Positions 27,880 through 36,211 are shown, numbered from the stretch's first letter. The stretch is 60,856 bases of DNA from Chloroflexota bacterium (GCA_009773005.1 WOUT01000024.1:1-60856), one strand, 5' to 3'. A program made the numbers and translations. The notes: generated by a model not told the origin, from the sequence alone.

Positions 27880-27906
27880 ATCAACCAATACGTCTTAAGG
27901 AGTCTC

Positions 27907-28755
27907 ATGCAAGAAATCGCGCCACATATCTTTATTGAAACATCTTATCCAGGGGTCACATTGGGAGCTATCAACTGGCCGCACGGTTTAATCCTTATTG
28001 ATGCCCCGCTTCGCCCGGATGATATCCGATTATGGCGCGCCACGTTAGCAAATATGAACGGGGGAATTGATCGCCTGTTGGTCAACCTTGACGAGCATTT
28101 CGACCGCACGATTGGCTCACGACAAGTGGAGTGTATGGTAGCAGGGCATGAAAAGATGAACGTGCTTTTTAGGGACCGCCCTGTAACCTTTAAATCGCAG
28201 ACTGTGGAAACCGGCGCTGATTGGGAGCTGGAAAATGGTCTCGGAAGCATCCGTTGGGCGCCACCGGAAATTTCCTTCAGTCATCAGCTAGAGATCAACT
28301 GGGACGCGCACCCAATAAAACTTGAATACCATCCCGGACCATCTGCCTGTTCCATATGGGTGGAATTGCCAGATCAAAAGATCGTTTTTGTTGGTGATAC
28401 GGTTGTGCCATCAGCCCCGCCTTTTCTGGCCAGCGCCGATATCCCTGGATGGAAAGCATCCTTGACCCATCTACTATCTCCGGAATTCAGAGAATTTACA
28501 ATCATCTCCGGCCGCGGGGGAGTGGTCGAACAAGCAGAAGTAAAAACTCAGTTCAAGTTCCTTGAAAAAGTGGAACACCAACTTGAAAGGATCATCGAAA
28601 AAAAGCAAACACTAGAAGAGATTGAAAGATCAGCACACACTCTTTTAAAGAATTTTGAATTTGCCTCTGAAAAGGAAAGCCATTATTTATTACGCTTGTC
28701 ATGGGGACTCCAGCAATATTTAAAACACCATATTGAGCTTATACTTACCGCTTAG
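27907..28755 (+). CDS. Metallo-beta-lactamase-fold protein with degenerate metal site
   Basis: 282 residues with MBL-fold features: GLILIDAPLRPDDIRLWRA in place of the usual start strand and KIVFVGDTVV as the later Asp strand. The HxHxDH metal motif reads NLDEHFDR, keeping one His and the Asp, so metal binding is probably weak or altered. A C-terminal helical region follows (FLEKVEHQLERIIEKKQTLE). AAGGAG precedes the ATG. Function unknown; it may have lost hydrolase activity. Confidence 0.7.
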   Translation: MQEIAPHIFIETSYPGVTLGAINWPHGLILIDAPLRPDDIRLWRATLANMNGGIDRLLVNLDEHFDRTIGSRQVECMVAGHEKMNVLFRDRPVTFKSQTVETGADWELENGLGSIRWAPPEISFSHQLEINWDAHPIKLEYHPGPSACSIWVELPDQKIVFVGDTVVPSAPPFLASADIPGWKASLTHLLSPEFREFTIISGRGGVVEQAEVKTQFKFLEKVEHQLERIIEKKQTLEEIERSAHTLLKNFEFASEKESHYLLRLSWGLQQYLKHHIELILTA

Positions 28756-28774
28756 GCGACCCTGTCGATTTTTG

Positions 28775-29452
28775 ATGCCTAGCGATGATTTAATTCCCAA
28801 TCAAATCAATTTGGTCTTGCACCGCCTGGAAAAGGTTTATGGGTTTCCGACATGGCGAGACCCTCTGCCGCCAATCGACGAACTCATCTCTACTATCCTT
28901 TCACAAAACACAAACGATCACAACCGGGATCAGGCATTTTACAAGCTCAAATCACGCTTTAATACCTGGGAGCAAGCAAGGGACGCTCCTGAAACTGAGA
29001 TCATTGAGGCGATCCGCATTGCCGGACTAGCCAACCTGAAAGGACCGCGTATCAAAGCGGTTTTGAATGAGATTTATCAGGAACGCGGAAACTTCGACCT
29101 TTCTTTCCTGGCTGACCTGCCGTTGGAAGAAGCGCGTAAATGGCTGCTTAAATTCAAAGGGGTCGGCAGAAAGACAGCCGCCATCGTGCTGCAATTCTCG
29201 CTTAACCGACCGGCTTTTCCGGTGGATACCCACATTTACCGCGTCACTGGCAGGCTGGGCGTTCGCCCTGAAAAGATGAGTGTAGAACAAACCCACTTTC
29301 TTATGGAAATAATGGTGGAGCCAAAAGATTATTACGCCGGTCACCTAAACCTCATCCGGCTTGGCCGTGAAAGTTGCCACCCGCGCAACCCGGACTGCGC
29401 AAATTGCCCGATTAACCAACTATGTAATTTCAACCGAATCAAATCAAATTAG
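28775..29452 (+). CDS. nth: Endonuclease III (DNA glycosylase/AP lyase)
   Basis: 225 residues. Removes oxidised pyrimidines in base-excision repair. The helix-hairpin-helix LLKFKGVGRKTAAIVLQFSL carries the catalytic Lys, and FPVDTHIYRV carries the catalytic Asp. The C-terminal 4Fe-4S loop has CHPRNPDCANCPINQLC (Cx6Cx2Cx5C). The start is taken at the ATG at 28775, 19 nt after the previous stop; an in-frame upstream extension overlaps that gene and has no family similarity. Confidence 0.92.
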   Translation: MPSDDLIPNQINLVLHRLEKVYGFPTWRDPLPPIDELISTILSQNTNDHNRDQAFYKLKSRFNTWEQARDAPETEIIEAIRIAGLANLKGPRIKAVLNEIYQERGNFDLSFLADLPLEEARKWLLKFKGVGRKTAAIVLQFSLNRPAFPVDTHIYRVTGRLGVRPEKMSVEQTHFLMEIMVEPKDYYAGHLNLIRLGRESCHPRNPDCANCPINQLCNFNRIKSN

Positions 29453-29499
29453 GCATGCGACTAATCAGGGCTGCGACTTCACTAAACTGATTACGAAGG

Positions 29500-29505
29500 T
29501 ATAAT
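29500..29505 (+). promoter_or_regulatory. -10 box close to the phosphatase start (leaderless candidate)
   Basis: TATAAT ends 8 nt before the ATG at 29514, with TTCACT as a weak -35 (29478-29483, spacer 16). There is no Shine-Dalgarno sequence between box and ATG. Confidence 0.55.
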
Positions 29506-29513
29506 CCCTCTTC

Positions 29514-30113
29514 ATGACTGAATTCTGGTTGGTAAGACATGGACAAACCGATTGGAACATCGCACGCCGCTATCAGGGACATGCGGATATTCCACTAAAC
29601 CAGGTTGGAATTGACCAGGCTTTTGCACTTGCAAAGCTATTCGCCGCAGAAACCTTCATTGCAATTTATTCCAGTGACCTGAGCCGGGCGTCTCAGACCG
29701 CAACGATCGTTGGCCACCGCCTTGGTTTATCGGTATTTATAGATTCTCGCTTGAGGGAAATCTGTCAAGGTGATTGGGAAGGTATGAGTCTGGACGAGGT
29801 GAAGGAGAATTACGCGGCAGATTTTTCGCGTGGCGCGAGCGATCCGAGTTCCACACGCGCCCCTGGGGGCGAATCTGTATCTGAAGTCGCAGCACGTATG
29901 GCTCAAGTCGCTAATGAAATCCAGCAGAAACATCCTGCCGGGAAAGTCCTGATCATCTCTCATGGATTGGCAGTTTCTACTCTTTATTGTCAGGCTGCAG
30001 GAATTTCGCTCACACAGGTGTATCACCACATTCCTGACAATGCAGTGCCCATGATTATCACCTGGAAGCCTTATCATTCACAGAGTAAATCAGCACTTGA
30101 TTTAATAAAATAA
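29514..30113 (+). CDS. Histidine phosphatase family protein
   Basis: 199 residues of the phosphoglycerate-mutase-like branch. The phosphohistidine motif is LVRHGQTDWN at the N-terminus. RYQGHADIPLNQVGIDQA, YSSDLSRASQTATIVG and VLIISHGLAVSTLYC (second His) complete the site. The substrate could be a small phosphate ester such as alpha-ribazole phosphate (CobC-like), but nothing local supports a particular choice. Confidence 0.9.
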   Translation: MTEFWLVRHGQTDWNIARRYQGHADIPLNQVGIDQAFALAKLFAAETFIAIYSSDLSRASQTATIVGHRLGLSVFIDSRLREICQGDWEGMSLDEVKENYAADFSRGASDPSSTRAPGGESVSEVAARMAQVANEIQQKHPAGKVLIISHGLAVSTLYCQAAGISLTQVYHHIPDNAVPMIITWKPYHSQSKSALDLIK

Positions 30114-30181
30114 TGTTCTATAATGAATTTAGAACAAATTCTCTAAACCTATTGACTTTTTAGAATTATTGTTCTATAATG
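30114..30181 (+). promoter_or_regulatory. Near-consensus sigma-70 promoter with repeated operator-like elements
   Basis: -35 TTGACT (30152-30157) and -10 TATAAT (30175-30180) are separated by exactly 17 bp. TGTTCTATAATG occurs twice (30114-30125 and 30170-30181), 56 bp apart. Between them are two dyads, TTAGA-N8-TCTAA (about 30129-30146) and AGAA-N6-TTCT overlapping the -10 spacer. This suggests a strong, repressible promoter for the membrane protein gene at 30231. The repressor is not identified. Confidence 0.8.
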
Positions 30182-30230
30182 TGACTGTTCGATTGAATCG
30201 TCGGCTTTGCATCTTTCAGGAGGAACAGTC

Positions 30231-30983
30231 ATGAACCTAACCACTACCCGCTCGCTCTTTCGTAATCCTCTCCAGGCGATATCAAGGTCCAGTGTCCGGT
30301 CTGGAACGGTCTACGGCGCGATTATAATTCTTGCCATGGTCGCGTTTGAAGCATTTAATTACGGAACCACTGCATATGCACTTCGTGATCTACTGGGTGA
30401 CCTGCGTTTCGCAGGCATTCCCTGGGCAACCTTGATGGCTTTGGCATTCTGCGGTCTTGATTTCGCCGGAATTGCACGCCTAATCACCCAGAATGACAGA
30501 CAAGAAAGCCCCAAAGAATCGTGGTATCTCTTTGGCGCGTGGTTGATTGCCGCCACATTTAACGCAGCCCTCACCTGGTGGGGCGTATCCATTGCTATCA
30601 CCGGACACGCACTAAAAAGCGCTGCAGTGGTCAATATTCAAACCCTGACCACAGTCGTGCCAGTGCTGGTTGCGATTATGGTTTGGGTCATTCGTATTCT
30701 CATTATCGGGTCACTTTCGAGCGCATTGGAACGTATTAATCATTCACGACGCCCACCCTCATCAAACCGGCAATCCTCAACTCCCTTAAATAGTTTTCCT
30801 GTCCACGGGGAACATCCATCTTCTTCTTATACCCGCCCCGTTCCTTCAAATCGACCTTCCAACTCGGTTGCCGCCCAAGCGCGAGTTGAACCAACCTATC
30901 ATAAATTCTCTTCAACATCAACGAGTACAACAAGACCTGTTGAAACAATGGGACAGAATGAACGGCAGGCGCGAAATCTGTAA
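30231..30983 (+). CDS. Polytopic membrane protein of unknown function
   Basis: 250 residues with about four hydrophobic segments: VYGAIIILAMVAFEAFNYG, WATLMALAFCGLDFAG, WYLFGAWLIAATFNAALTWW and TVVPVLVAIMVWVIRILIIG. A soluble, Ser/Pro-rich C-terminal tail of about 70 residues follows. I do not recognise the family. The ATG at 30231 has AGGAGG 9 nt before it; an upstream frame start lacks this. It is a single-gene unit with a near-consensus promoter and a strong terminator, so it is likely well expressed and conditionally controlled. Confidence 0.7.
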   Translation: MNLTTTRSLFRNPLQAISRSSVRSGTVYGAIIILAMVAFEAFNYGTTAYALRDLLGDLRFAGIPWATLMALAFCGLDFAGIARLITQNDRQESPKESWYLFGAWLIAATFNAALTWWGVSIAITGHALKSAAVVNIQTLTTVVPVLVAIMVWVIRILIIGSLSSALERINHSRRPPSSNRQSSTPLNSFPVHGEHPSSSYTRPVPSNRPSNSVAAQARVEPTYHKFSSTSTSTTRPVETMGQNERQARNL

Positions 30984-31004
30984 CAATCAGAGCTATTAAC
31001 AATA

Positions 31005-31036
31005 AAACAGCCCGGATGAATATCCGGGCTGTTTTA
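31005..31036 (+). terminator. Rho-independent terminator
   Basis: AAACAGCCCGGAT and ATCCGGGCTGTTTT form a stem of about 12 bp with a tiny loop and a T-run. It lies 20 nt after the membrane protein stop. The reverse strand also gives a T-rich end. Confidence 0.9.
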
Positions 31037-31241
31037 TATCGTAACGATTCATAGCACAATGACTATCATTCAGATCTATTTTTGAATTGACCTCTATTAT
31101 CCGACGGTGTTTCACAACATTTCACCTGCATTAGCAAACCCCAAGCCTTAATCTTGAGAAGAACTCCGAGAGTGCAGCTTGCTTCTCCGGCAAGGATTTA
31201 CAAAAAATGGCAAATTGAAACATTAATGGCATTCGTCAAGG

Positions 31242-31919
31242 TCAGGCGGTTTCGCGCATCACATAACCCACACTGCGAACAGTGTGGATAAGCCGGGTTT
31301 CGCCTGCCGCTTCCAATTTTTGCCTGAGATAGCGAATATAGACATCCAGCACATTGCTTTCACCGCCAAAATCATACCCCCACACTCGATCAAAAATGAT
31401 CTCGCGTGTTAACACCAGCCGCGGGTGCCTCATGAACATTTCAAGCAGATCATATTCCTTGGCAGTCAACTTAATCGTTCGGTTCTTTCTCGCAGCTCGC
31501 CTTGTTGAGGTATCCAACACAAGATCGTTGAAGGTTAACATAGGAACACGTTGTACTTGGCTGCGGCGAAGCAGCTCCCGAATACGTGCGAGCAGTTCAT
31601 CCAGTTCAAATGGTTTTACAACAAAATCATCAGCGCCAGCATCCAAACCTTGTACCTGGTCTTCAGTCACATCTTTGGCAGTGAGCATAAGCACAGGCTG
31701 TTTGCCTAATTCTCGAAGTCTGCGGCATACTTCCAATCCGCCCATTCCGGGCAGCGACCAGTCAAGGATCACCAGCGCAGGGCGATTATCGCGAGAAAGA
31801 TTTAATCCAATTTCTCCATCTCTAGCGGTGTCAACCTGGTATCCCTCATAGACTAGCGAACGCCTCAGGATCTTCAGGATTTGTTCGTCGTCTTCGATGA
31901 TCAGTATTCTCTCTTTCAT
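31242..31919 (-). CDS. OmpR/PhoB-family response regulator
   Basis: 225 residues. The receiver domain (1-120) has the acidic pocket IEDDE and phosphoacceptor Asp53 in VILDWSLPGMGG, then LTAKD and the switch Lys in VVKPFEL. The C-terminal winged-helix DNA-binding domain (about 130-225) ends with VWGYDFGGESNVLDVYIRYL and TVRSVGYVMR. No kinase gene is adjacent, so it is an orphan in this window; the soluble kinase at 26317 is a possible but unsupported partner. Confidence 0.94.
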   Translation of the reverse strand: MKERILIIEDDEQILKILRRSLVYEGYQVDTARDGEIGLNLSRDNRPALVILDWSLPGMGGLEVCRRLRELGKQPVLMLTAKDVTEDQVQGLDAGADDFVVKPFELDELLARIRELLRRSQVQRVPMLTFNDLVLDTSTRRAARKNRTIKLTAKEYDLLEMFMRHPRLVLTREIIFDRVWGYDFGGESNVLDVYIRYLRQKLEAAGETRLIHTVRSVGYVMRETA

Positions 31920-32062
31920 TTTGCCTCCCCTGTCTTATAGGCAGGTAAATCATGATACCGGATTTATGTATCTATCTTAAGGATATATAAACCCTCATAA
32001 AAAATCAATACCTGGTTTCAGAGAGGTTTCAAGAGTGTAAACGAATATAAGGTCAACAAGGT

Positions 32063-32068
32063 TATAAT
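32063..32068 (+). promoter_or_regulatory. -10 box close to the rnd start (leaderless candidate)
   Basis: TATAAT lies 6 nt upstream of the ATG at 32075. The spacer TCCCCT has no ribosome site. No clear -35 hexamer is seen. Confidence 0.5.
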
Positions 32069-32074
32069 TCCCCT

Positions 32075-33217
32075 ATGGAACTTCAACCAGCGAATCCGCC
32101 GTTATGGGTGAACACAGCTCAAACATTGAAAGAAGCTATTTACGCCATCGGAGGTGAACCCCGGATAGCTGTGGACACAGAATCCAACAGTCTTTTTGCG
32201 TACAAAGAAGAAGTCTGTCTGATCCAAATATCCATCCCGGAAACGGATTTCTTGTTTGATCCGTTTGAGTTACACGACCTCTCACCTCTTGGAACCTTGT
32301 TTAATAACCCAAAACAGGAAAAAATCTTTCACGCTTCTGAATATGATTTAATATGTTTGAAACGGGATTTCCATTTCGATTTCGCGAATATTTTTGACAC
32401 GATGATTGCAGCGAGAATCCTCGGCGAACCCCAAGTGGGGTTGGGCTCTTTACTAAAAAATAAATTTGATATTGATCTCGACAAACGCTATCAACGCGCC
32501 AACTGGGGGATCAGACCTCTTTCGGCTGCCATGCTGGATTATGCCAGATTAGACACCCATTATTTGTTCCAGTTAAGAGATTATCTTGAATCCAAGTTAA
32601 AAACTCAAGGCTTGTTTGACCTGGCTAAAGAAGATTTTCGCCTTGCGTGTAAAGTTGAAGCACACCCCCCTGTCACGAATCACTTTGGTTGCTGGAAGGT
32701 AGCAGGCGCAAATCACATTGACGCAAGGCAGGCGGCTATTCTTCAGGAATTGTGCCTTTACCGTGATGTACAGGCACAAAAAGCGAACCTTCCACACTTT
32801 AAAGTACTCTCCAATCAACTTCTCCTGGAACTCAGTACGCAAAAACCGCATACGCTTGAGGAGTTGAGTGTCATTCCGGGATGTTCGGAAAAAATCATTA
32901 ATCGGCACGGAACCGGTTTGTTGCGAGCTTTATCCAAAGGCGAAAACGTTGCTCCAGTCATCCGGCAGCGCCCTGTCCGACCTGACGATAACTTCTTGAA
33001 ACGGCTCGAGAGCTTAAAGGCATGGCGAAAGATCAAAGCCAAGGAACTTAAAGTCGAATCGGATGTTGTGCTGCCAAAAGAGGTCATGGAACACATCGCG
33101 TCCGCGAACCCAACCCGCGAATCAGAATTAGCGAAGGTTATGATCGAAAACCCTTTACGTTTTAAGAAATTCGGCACCTTTATCCTTGAAGTTCTGTTGC
33201 CAAAGGAGAACGAATGA
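32075..33217 (+). CDS. rnd: Ribonuclease D
   Basis: 380 residues. A 3'-5' exonuclease that matures tRNA 3' ends. The DEDD exonuclease domain shows motif I AVDTESNSLFAY, motif II FHASEYDLICLKRDFHF and motif III YARLDTHYLFQLRDYL. A HRDC domain (about 210-290) and a second HRDC-like C-terminal region follow. It overlaps the next nuclease gene by 4 nt (ATGA), so the two RNA-processing enzymes are coupled. The unit leads to tRNA-Ser. Confidence 0.92.
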   Translation: MELQPANPPLWVNTAQTLKEAIYAIGGEPRIAVDTESNSLFAYKEEVCLIQISIPETDFLFDPFELHDLSPLGTLFNNPKQEKIFHASEYDLICLKRDFHFDFANIFDTMIAARILGEPQVGLGSLLKNKFDIDLDKRYQRANWGIRPLSAAMLDYARLDTHYLFQLRDYLESKLKTQGLFDLAKEDFRLACKVEAHPPVTNHFGCWKVAGANHIDARQAAILQELCLYRDVQAQKANLPHFKVLSNQLLLELSTQKPHTLEELSVIPGCSEKIINRHGTGLLRALSKGENVAPVIRQRPVRPDDNFLKRLESLKAWRKIKAKELKVESDVVLPKEVMEHIASANPTRESELAKVMIENPLRFKKFGTFILEVLLPKENE

Positions 33218-34608
33218 AAATATTTTTTGATGGAGCCGCCCAAACCGTTACTGGTTCCAAACATTTATTAGAGATCAACGGTAGAAAACTGTTGCTAGAC
33301 TGTGGTTTGTTTCAAGGTAAACGCGCCGAATATTATGAAAGGAACCAGAATTTCGATTTTGACCCAGCTACAGTTGACGCGGTAATCCTTTCCCATGCCC
33401 ACATCGACCATAGCGGTAACCTACCAAACCTGGTAAAGAACGGATTCACGGGTCCCATCTACGCAACTCCGCCTACGGTCACACTTGGTAATATCATGCT
33501 GCAAGACTCTGCCCACATTCAGCAAGGCGATATTCTCTACTTGAACAAGAAGCGCGCCCGCCGCGGGGAACCTTTGGCTGTGCCGTTGTACACCATAGCG
33601 GATGCACTTGAGGCTATCGACCATTATTATCCGGTGAAATATGATGAAGCGTTTTCTCCAATTCCAGGGGTCACGGTTCAATTCAAGAATGCTGGTCACA
33701 TTTTAGGTTCAGCAGCCATACGTATTGACATTATCGAAAACGGTTCAAAAAAGAGCATCTGGTTCTCCGGGGATATAGGTCGCAAAGATCTACCCCTCAT
33801 CCCTGAACCAGTATTGCCCTCGGATGTGGATTACCTGCTCATGGAATGTACTTATGGCGACCAATCTCACGATAGTGTTGATCAGGCTTATCAGAAGTTC
33901 AAAGAAGTCGTGACTAAAACGATCAAACGGGGCGGCAAGGTGATCATCCCCGCTTTTGCCGTAGGTCGTACGCAGGAGATCGTATATTTCCTGAATCAGA
34001 TGATCTCTGAAGACGGCATTGGTCGACTGCCAGTCTATGTCGACAGCCCGTTGGCAGTCGAAGCCTCCAGGATTTTCAAACAATATCCCGAGTATTTTGA
34101 CGAAGAGACTTTTGACTTCATCAGAAAAGAAAAGCACCCTGCCCTGGATTTTAGAGATTTGAAGTATGTCAGCTCCGTGGAAGAGTCAAAAAGCCTGAAT
34201 GACCTTCAAGGACCAATGGTCATCATCTCAGCATCGGGGATGGCAGAGGCAGGTCGAATTTTGCACCATCTGAAAAACAATATTGAGGAGAAGCGCAATA
34301 CGGTGTTGATCGTTGGCTGGCAGGCGCCGAACACGCTGGGTCGCCGAATCGCAGATAAAGACCCTCAGGTGCGGATCTTCGGCGAAGAATACCGCTTGCG
34401 CGCCGAGGTAGAAACGATCACGGGGCTATCAGCTCACGCAGGTCAGGACTTCTTATTAAAATACGCTCGTGCCGTAAAAGAACGTGTGAAAAAAATCTAC
34501 CTGGTGCATGGCGAGCCGGATGCAGCTGGGGTTTTCCAGGAAAAATTGAAAGCCGAAAGGATCGGTCCGGCAGAGTACCCCACATTCAAACAGGAAGTAG
34601 AAATATAA
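33214..34608 (+). CDS. Beta-CASP metallo-beta-lactamase ribonuclease
   Basis: 464 residues of the CPSF73/Ysh1-like RNA-specific MBL family. The zinc motif is LSHAHIDHSG, with later ligands in NAGHILGSAAI and FSGDIGRKDLPL. The beta-CASP domain shows GGKVIIPAFAVGRTQEIVYF and ISASGMAEAGRILHHL; the C-terminal RMMBL region shows ITGLSAHAGQDFLL and YLVHGEPDA. It cleaves RNA endonucleolytically, perhaps in mRNA or tRNA processing. It is coupled to rnd. Confidence 0.92.
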   Translation: MKIFFDGAAQTVTGSKHLLEINGRKLLLDCGLFQGKRAEYYERNQNFDFDPATVDAVILSHAHIDHSGNLPNLVKNGFTGPIYATPPTVTLGNIMLQDSAHIQQGDILYLNKKRARRGEPLAVPLYTIADALEAIDHYYPVKYDEAFSPIPGVTVQFKNAGHILGSAAIRIDIIENGSKKSIWFSGDIGRKDLPLIPEPVLPSDVDYLLMECTYGDQSHDSVDQAYQKFKEVVTKTIKRGGKVIIPAFAVGRTQEIVYFLNQMISEDGIGRLPVYVDSPLAVEASRIFKQYPEYFDEETFDFIRKEKHPALDFRDLKYVSSVEESKSLNDLQGPMVIISASGMAEAGRILHHLKNNIEEKRNTVLIVGWQAPNTLGRRIADKDPQVRIFGEEYRLRAEVETITGLSAHAGQDFLLKYARAVKERVKKIYLVHGEPDAAGVFQEKLKAERIGPAEYPTFKQEVEI

Positions 34609-34619
34609 CGGTTTTCGGT

Positions 34620-34625
34620 TATAAT
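34620..34625 (+). promoter_or_regulatory. -10 box of tRNA-Ser
   Basis: TATAAT ends 10 nt before the first base of the tRNA. No convincing -35 box is seen, as for several other promoters in this window. Confidence 0.5.
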
Positions 34626-34635
34626 TTCGGCGTCC

Positions 34636-34723
34636 GGAGAGGTGCCAGAGTGGTTGAATGGGGCGGTCTCGAAAACCGTTGTGGCTCTTTGGGTCACCGT
34701 GGGTTCAAATCCCACCCTCTCCG
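34636..34723 (+). tRNA. tRNA-Ser(CGA)
   Basis: 88 nt. The acceptor arms GGAGAGG and CCTCTCC pair perfectly. The anticodon loop CTCGAAA gives anticodon CGA (codon UCG). A long class II variable arm (GTGGCTCTTTGGGTCAC region) precedes a T arm GTGGG-TTCAAAT-CCCAC. The discriminator is G, as expected for serine, and CCA is not encoded. The 3' end is duplicated downstream. Confidence 0.96.
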
Positions 34724-34834
34724 CCTGATTTCAAAATATATTTCGTCCATTCAATGTCTAGGGTGCTGCGCGACCCTCTCCGCCTGATTTCATCAATGTC
34801 TAGGGTGCTGCGCGACCCTCTCCGCCTGATTTCA
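34714..34834 (+). repeat. Three copies of the tRNA-Ser 3' end, two inside a 42-bp tandem repeat
   Basis: The 20-nt segment ACCCTCTCCGCCTGATTTCA occurs at 34714-34733 (tRNA 3' end), 34773-34792 and 34815-34834. The last two are in an exact 42-bp tandem repeat (34751-34792, 34793-34834) that begins TCAATGTCTAGGGTGCTGCG. Copies 1 and 3 also share AAA after the unit. Duplication of a tRNA 3' end is the usual mark of a tRNA-targeting integrative element. Slippage could have amplified it. Confidence 0.9.
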
Positions 34835-35007
34835 AAACCAACGACCTTTTGTCGATTCCAGTGTAACTATAAAATAAATGAATTTCTATTAAATTAGTAG
34901 AAGTGTGTCTTTAATTATTCCGGGGTATTTTACGAAAACAATTTATTGCTAAACCGTTTAATCTAAAACCACTTTAATTTTGATCAAACCTAAATGTGAT
35001 TTTTATG
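34835..35007. other. AT-rich intergenic DNA
   Basis: Non-coding, strongly AT-rich DNA between the tRNA repeats and the operator of the FmdB-like gene. I see nothing else in it. Confidence 0.4.
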
Positions 35008-35031
35008 CTATACTAGAGTATAGTATATAAT
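35008..35031 (+). promoter_or_regulatory. Promoter with palindromic operator before the FmdB-CsoR-OsmC genes
   Basis: CTATACTAGAGTATAG (35008-35023, 7-bp arms around AG) sits directly upstream of TATAAT (35026-35031), where a repressor would block RNA polymerase. The ATG of the first gene is at 35050. CsoR-family repressors bind palindromes overlapping promoters, so the regulator encoded two genes downstream may bind here, although this site lacks the G/C tract of classical CsoR operators. Confidence 0.55.
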
Positions 35032-35049
35032 AATAAAGGTAATAACCCT

Positions 35050-35262
35050 ATGCCCATTTACGAATATCGTTGTAACGAATGTGGGGAAGCATTTGAAAAA
35101 ATTGTTCGCTTTACTGAAGCGGATCAAATTCCTGCTTGTCCTAGATGTGAGAGTGTAAACACTCACAAGAGAATTTCAACAATCGCGTCTTTTGGAACTT
35201 CTCCCTCAGGCACCTTAAATTCATCCAGCAGCAGTTGTGGTTCACGGGGAAGTTTTACCTGA
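35050..35262 (+). CDS. FmdB-like zinc-ribbon protein
   Basis: 70 residues with MPIYEYRCNECGEAFEKI and CPRCES, giving two CxxC knuckles of the putative regulatory FmdB family. A Ser/Gly-rich tail ends in Cys-Gly-Ser-Arg. Its role is unknown; it may bind nucleic acid or metal. It heads the CsoR-OsmC gene set, 53 nt upstream of the regulator. Confidence 0.85.
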   Translation: MPIYEYRCNECGEAFEKIVRFTEADQIPACPRCESVNTHKRISTIASFGTSPSGTLNSSSSSCGSRGSFT

Positions 35263-35314
35263 GGTGGATAATCTATTTTCGGCCGTGTGCCGTTAATCAT
35301 AAGAGGCAAAACAA

Positions 35315-35617
35315 TTGAAAATCCAAAAAGTTGAAACGAAAGTAAAGCTCATCCAACGCCTAAGAAAAATCGAAGGGCAAGTCCGTGGCGTGCAAACGAT
35401 GCTGAATGAAGAAAGAGATTGTCAGGAGATCATGCAACAACTCGCTGCAATTCACTCTGCCGTTCAGTCTTCGAGTCGCATCTTTTTGCAGGATTACGCA
35501 ACCCTCTGCCTTGCGGAAATGGATGAGGAGGTTCTTCGTAATCCAGGATCCAATCTTCAGAATAAACGCGAGAAGGTGATCCAAGATATGATTCTTTTAC
35601 TCGACAAAACGCCGTAA
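35315..35617 (+). CDS. CsoR/CstR-family transcriptional repressor
   Basis: 100 residues of the DUF156 all-helical family (LRKIEGQVRGVQTMLNEERD). CsoR copper sensors use Cys36, His61 and Cys65. Here the same positions are Cys36, Tyr61 and Cys65, in FLQDYATLC. The missing His is also absent in CstR-type persulfide sensors, which use only the Cys pair. I infer a persulfide or electrophile sensor rather than a copper sensor. Start is TTG with AGAGG 8 nt upstream. It lies between FmdB-like and OsmC genes, the latter fitting a thiol or peroxide response. Confidence 0.85.
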   Translation: MKIQKVETKVKLIQRLRKIEGQVRGVQTMLNEERDCQEIMQQLAAIHSAVQSSSRIFLQDYATLCLAEMDEEVLRNPGSNLQNKREKVIQDMILLLDKTP

Positions 35618-35636
35618 AGAAATTAAAAGGAGCGCC

Positions 35637-36053
35637 ATGGGAACGGCAACGGTCAAATGGATCGGCGGCAAACAATTTGTCGGAATTGACTCGACTCACC
35701 ACTCAGTCGTTCTCTCCACGCCTGATGAAGGAGTTGGGATCAAGCCGTCTGAACTTCTGCTCATTGCAGTGGCATCGTGTTCAACAGTGGATGTCGTAGA
35801 GATTCTTGAAAAGAAACGCATGCTACTGACGTACCTGGAAATCAGTGTCAGTGGTGTGCAAGACCAGGACCCCCCCTGGACGTATCGAAAAATCCATATC
35901 CATTATCGGGTTGGCGGAAAAAATTTGACCGAAAAAGCAGTGTCTCAGGCTATCCAACTATCAGAAGAAAAATATTGTTCGGTCGCTGCTACGATCCGCG
36001 CAACTGCTCAAATTACAACCGAGTTTGAAATCCTTGAGAAAATAACGACCTAA
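35637..36053 (+). CDS. OsmC-family protein
   Basis: 138 residues. The OsmC/Ohr fold has two conserved Cys, in LIAVASCSTVDVVEIL (about 58) and KYCSVAATIRATAQI (about 118). These usually form a peroxidatic pair reducing organic hydroperoxides; some members act on persulfides. AAGGAG precedes the ATG. It is 19 nt after the CsoR-like gene and likely under its control. Confidence 0.9.
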   Translation: MGTATVKWIGGKQFVGIDSTHHSVVLSTPDEGVGIKPSELLLIAVASCSTVDVVEILEKKRMLLTYLEISVSGVQDQDPPWTYRKIHIHYRVGGKNLTEKAVSQAIQLSEEKYCSVAATIRATAQITTEFEILEKITT

Positions 36054-36104
36054 CCTCTTACTTTAAATGAATATTCACAATTCTCATCATAAGTCATCTT
36101 AGAT

Positions 36105-36154
36105 ATCAATCAGACATCACCCTTCAATTTCATTACAGGCAATGTCTGATTGAT
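36105..36154. repeat. 13-bp perfect inverted repeat
   Basis: ATCAATCAGACAT (36105-36117) and ATGTCTGATTGAT (36142-36154) form a perfect stem with a 24-nt loop. It lies between convergent genes (OsmC and methyltransferase). There is no T-run, so it is not a clear terminator. It might be a protein-binding site, an mRNA 3'-end stabiliser or an element end. Confidence 0.85.
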
Positions 36155-36211
36155 TACGGTTTGCATCATCCAACTAACATTTATCTTGTATTAAGATCCA
36201 TTGATAAAACT

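Noticed and set aside
36105-36154. Inverted repeat as terminator of osmC
   Set aside because: The loop is 24 nt and there is no T-run; kept only as a repeat.
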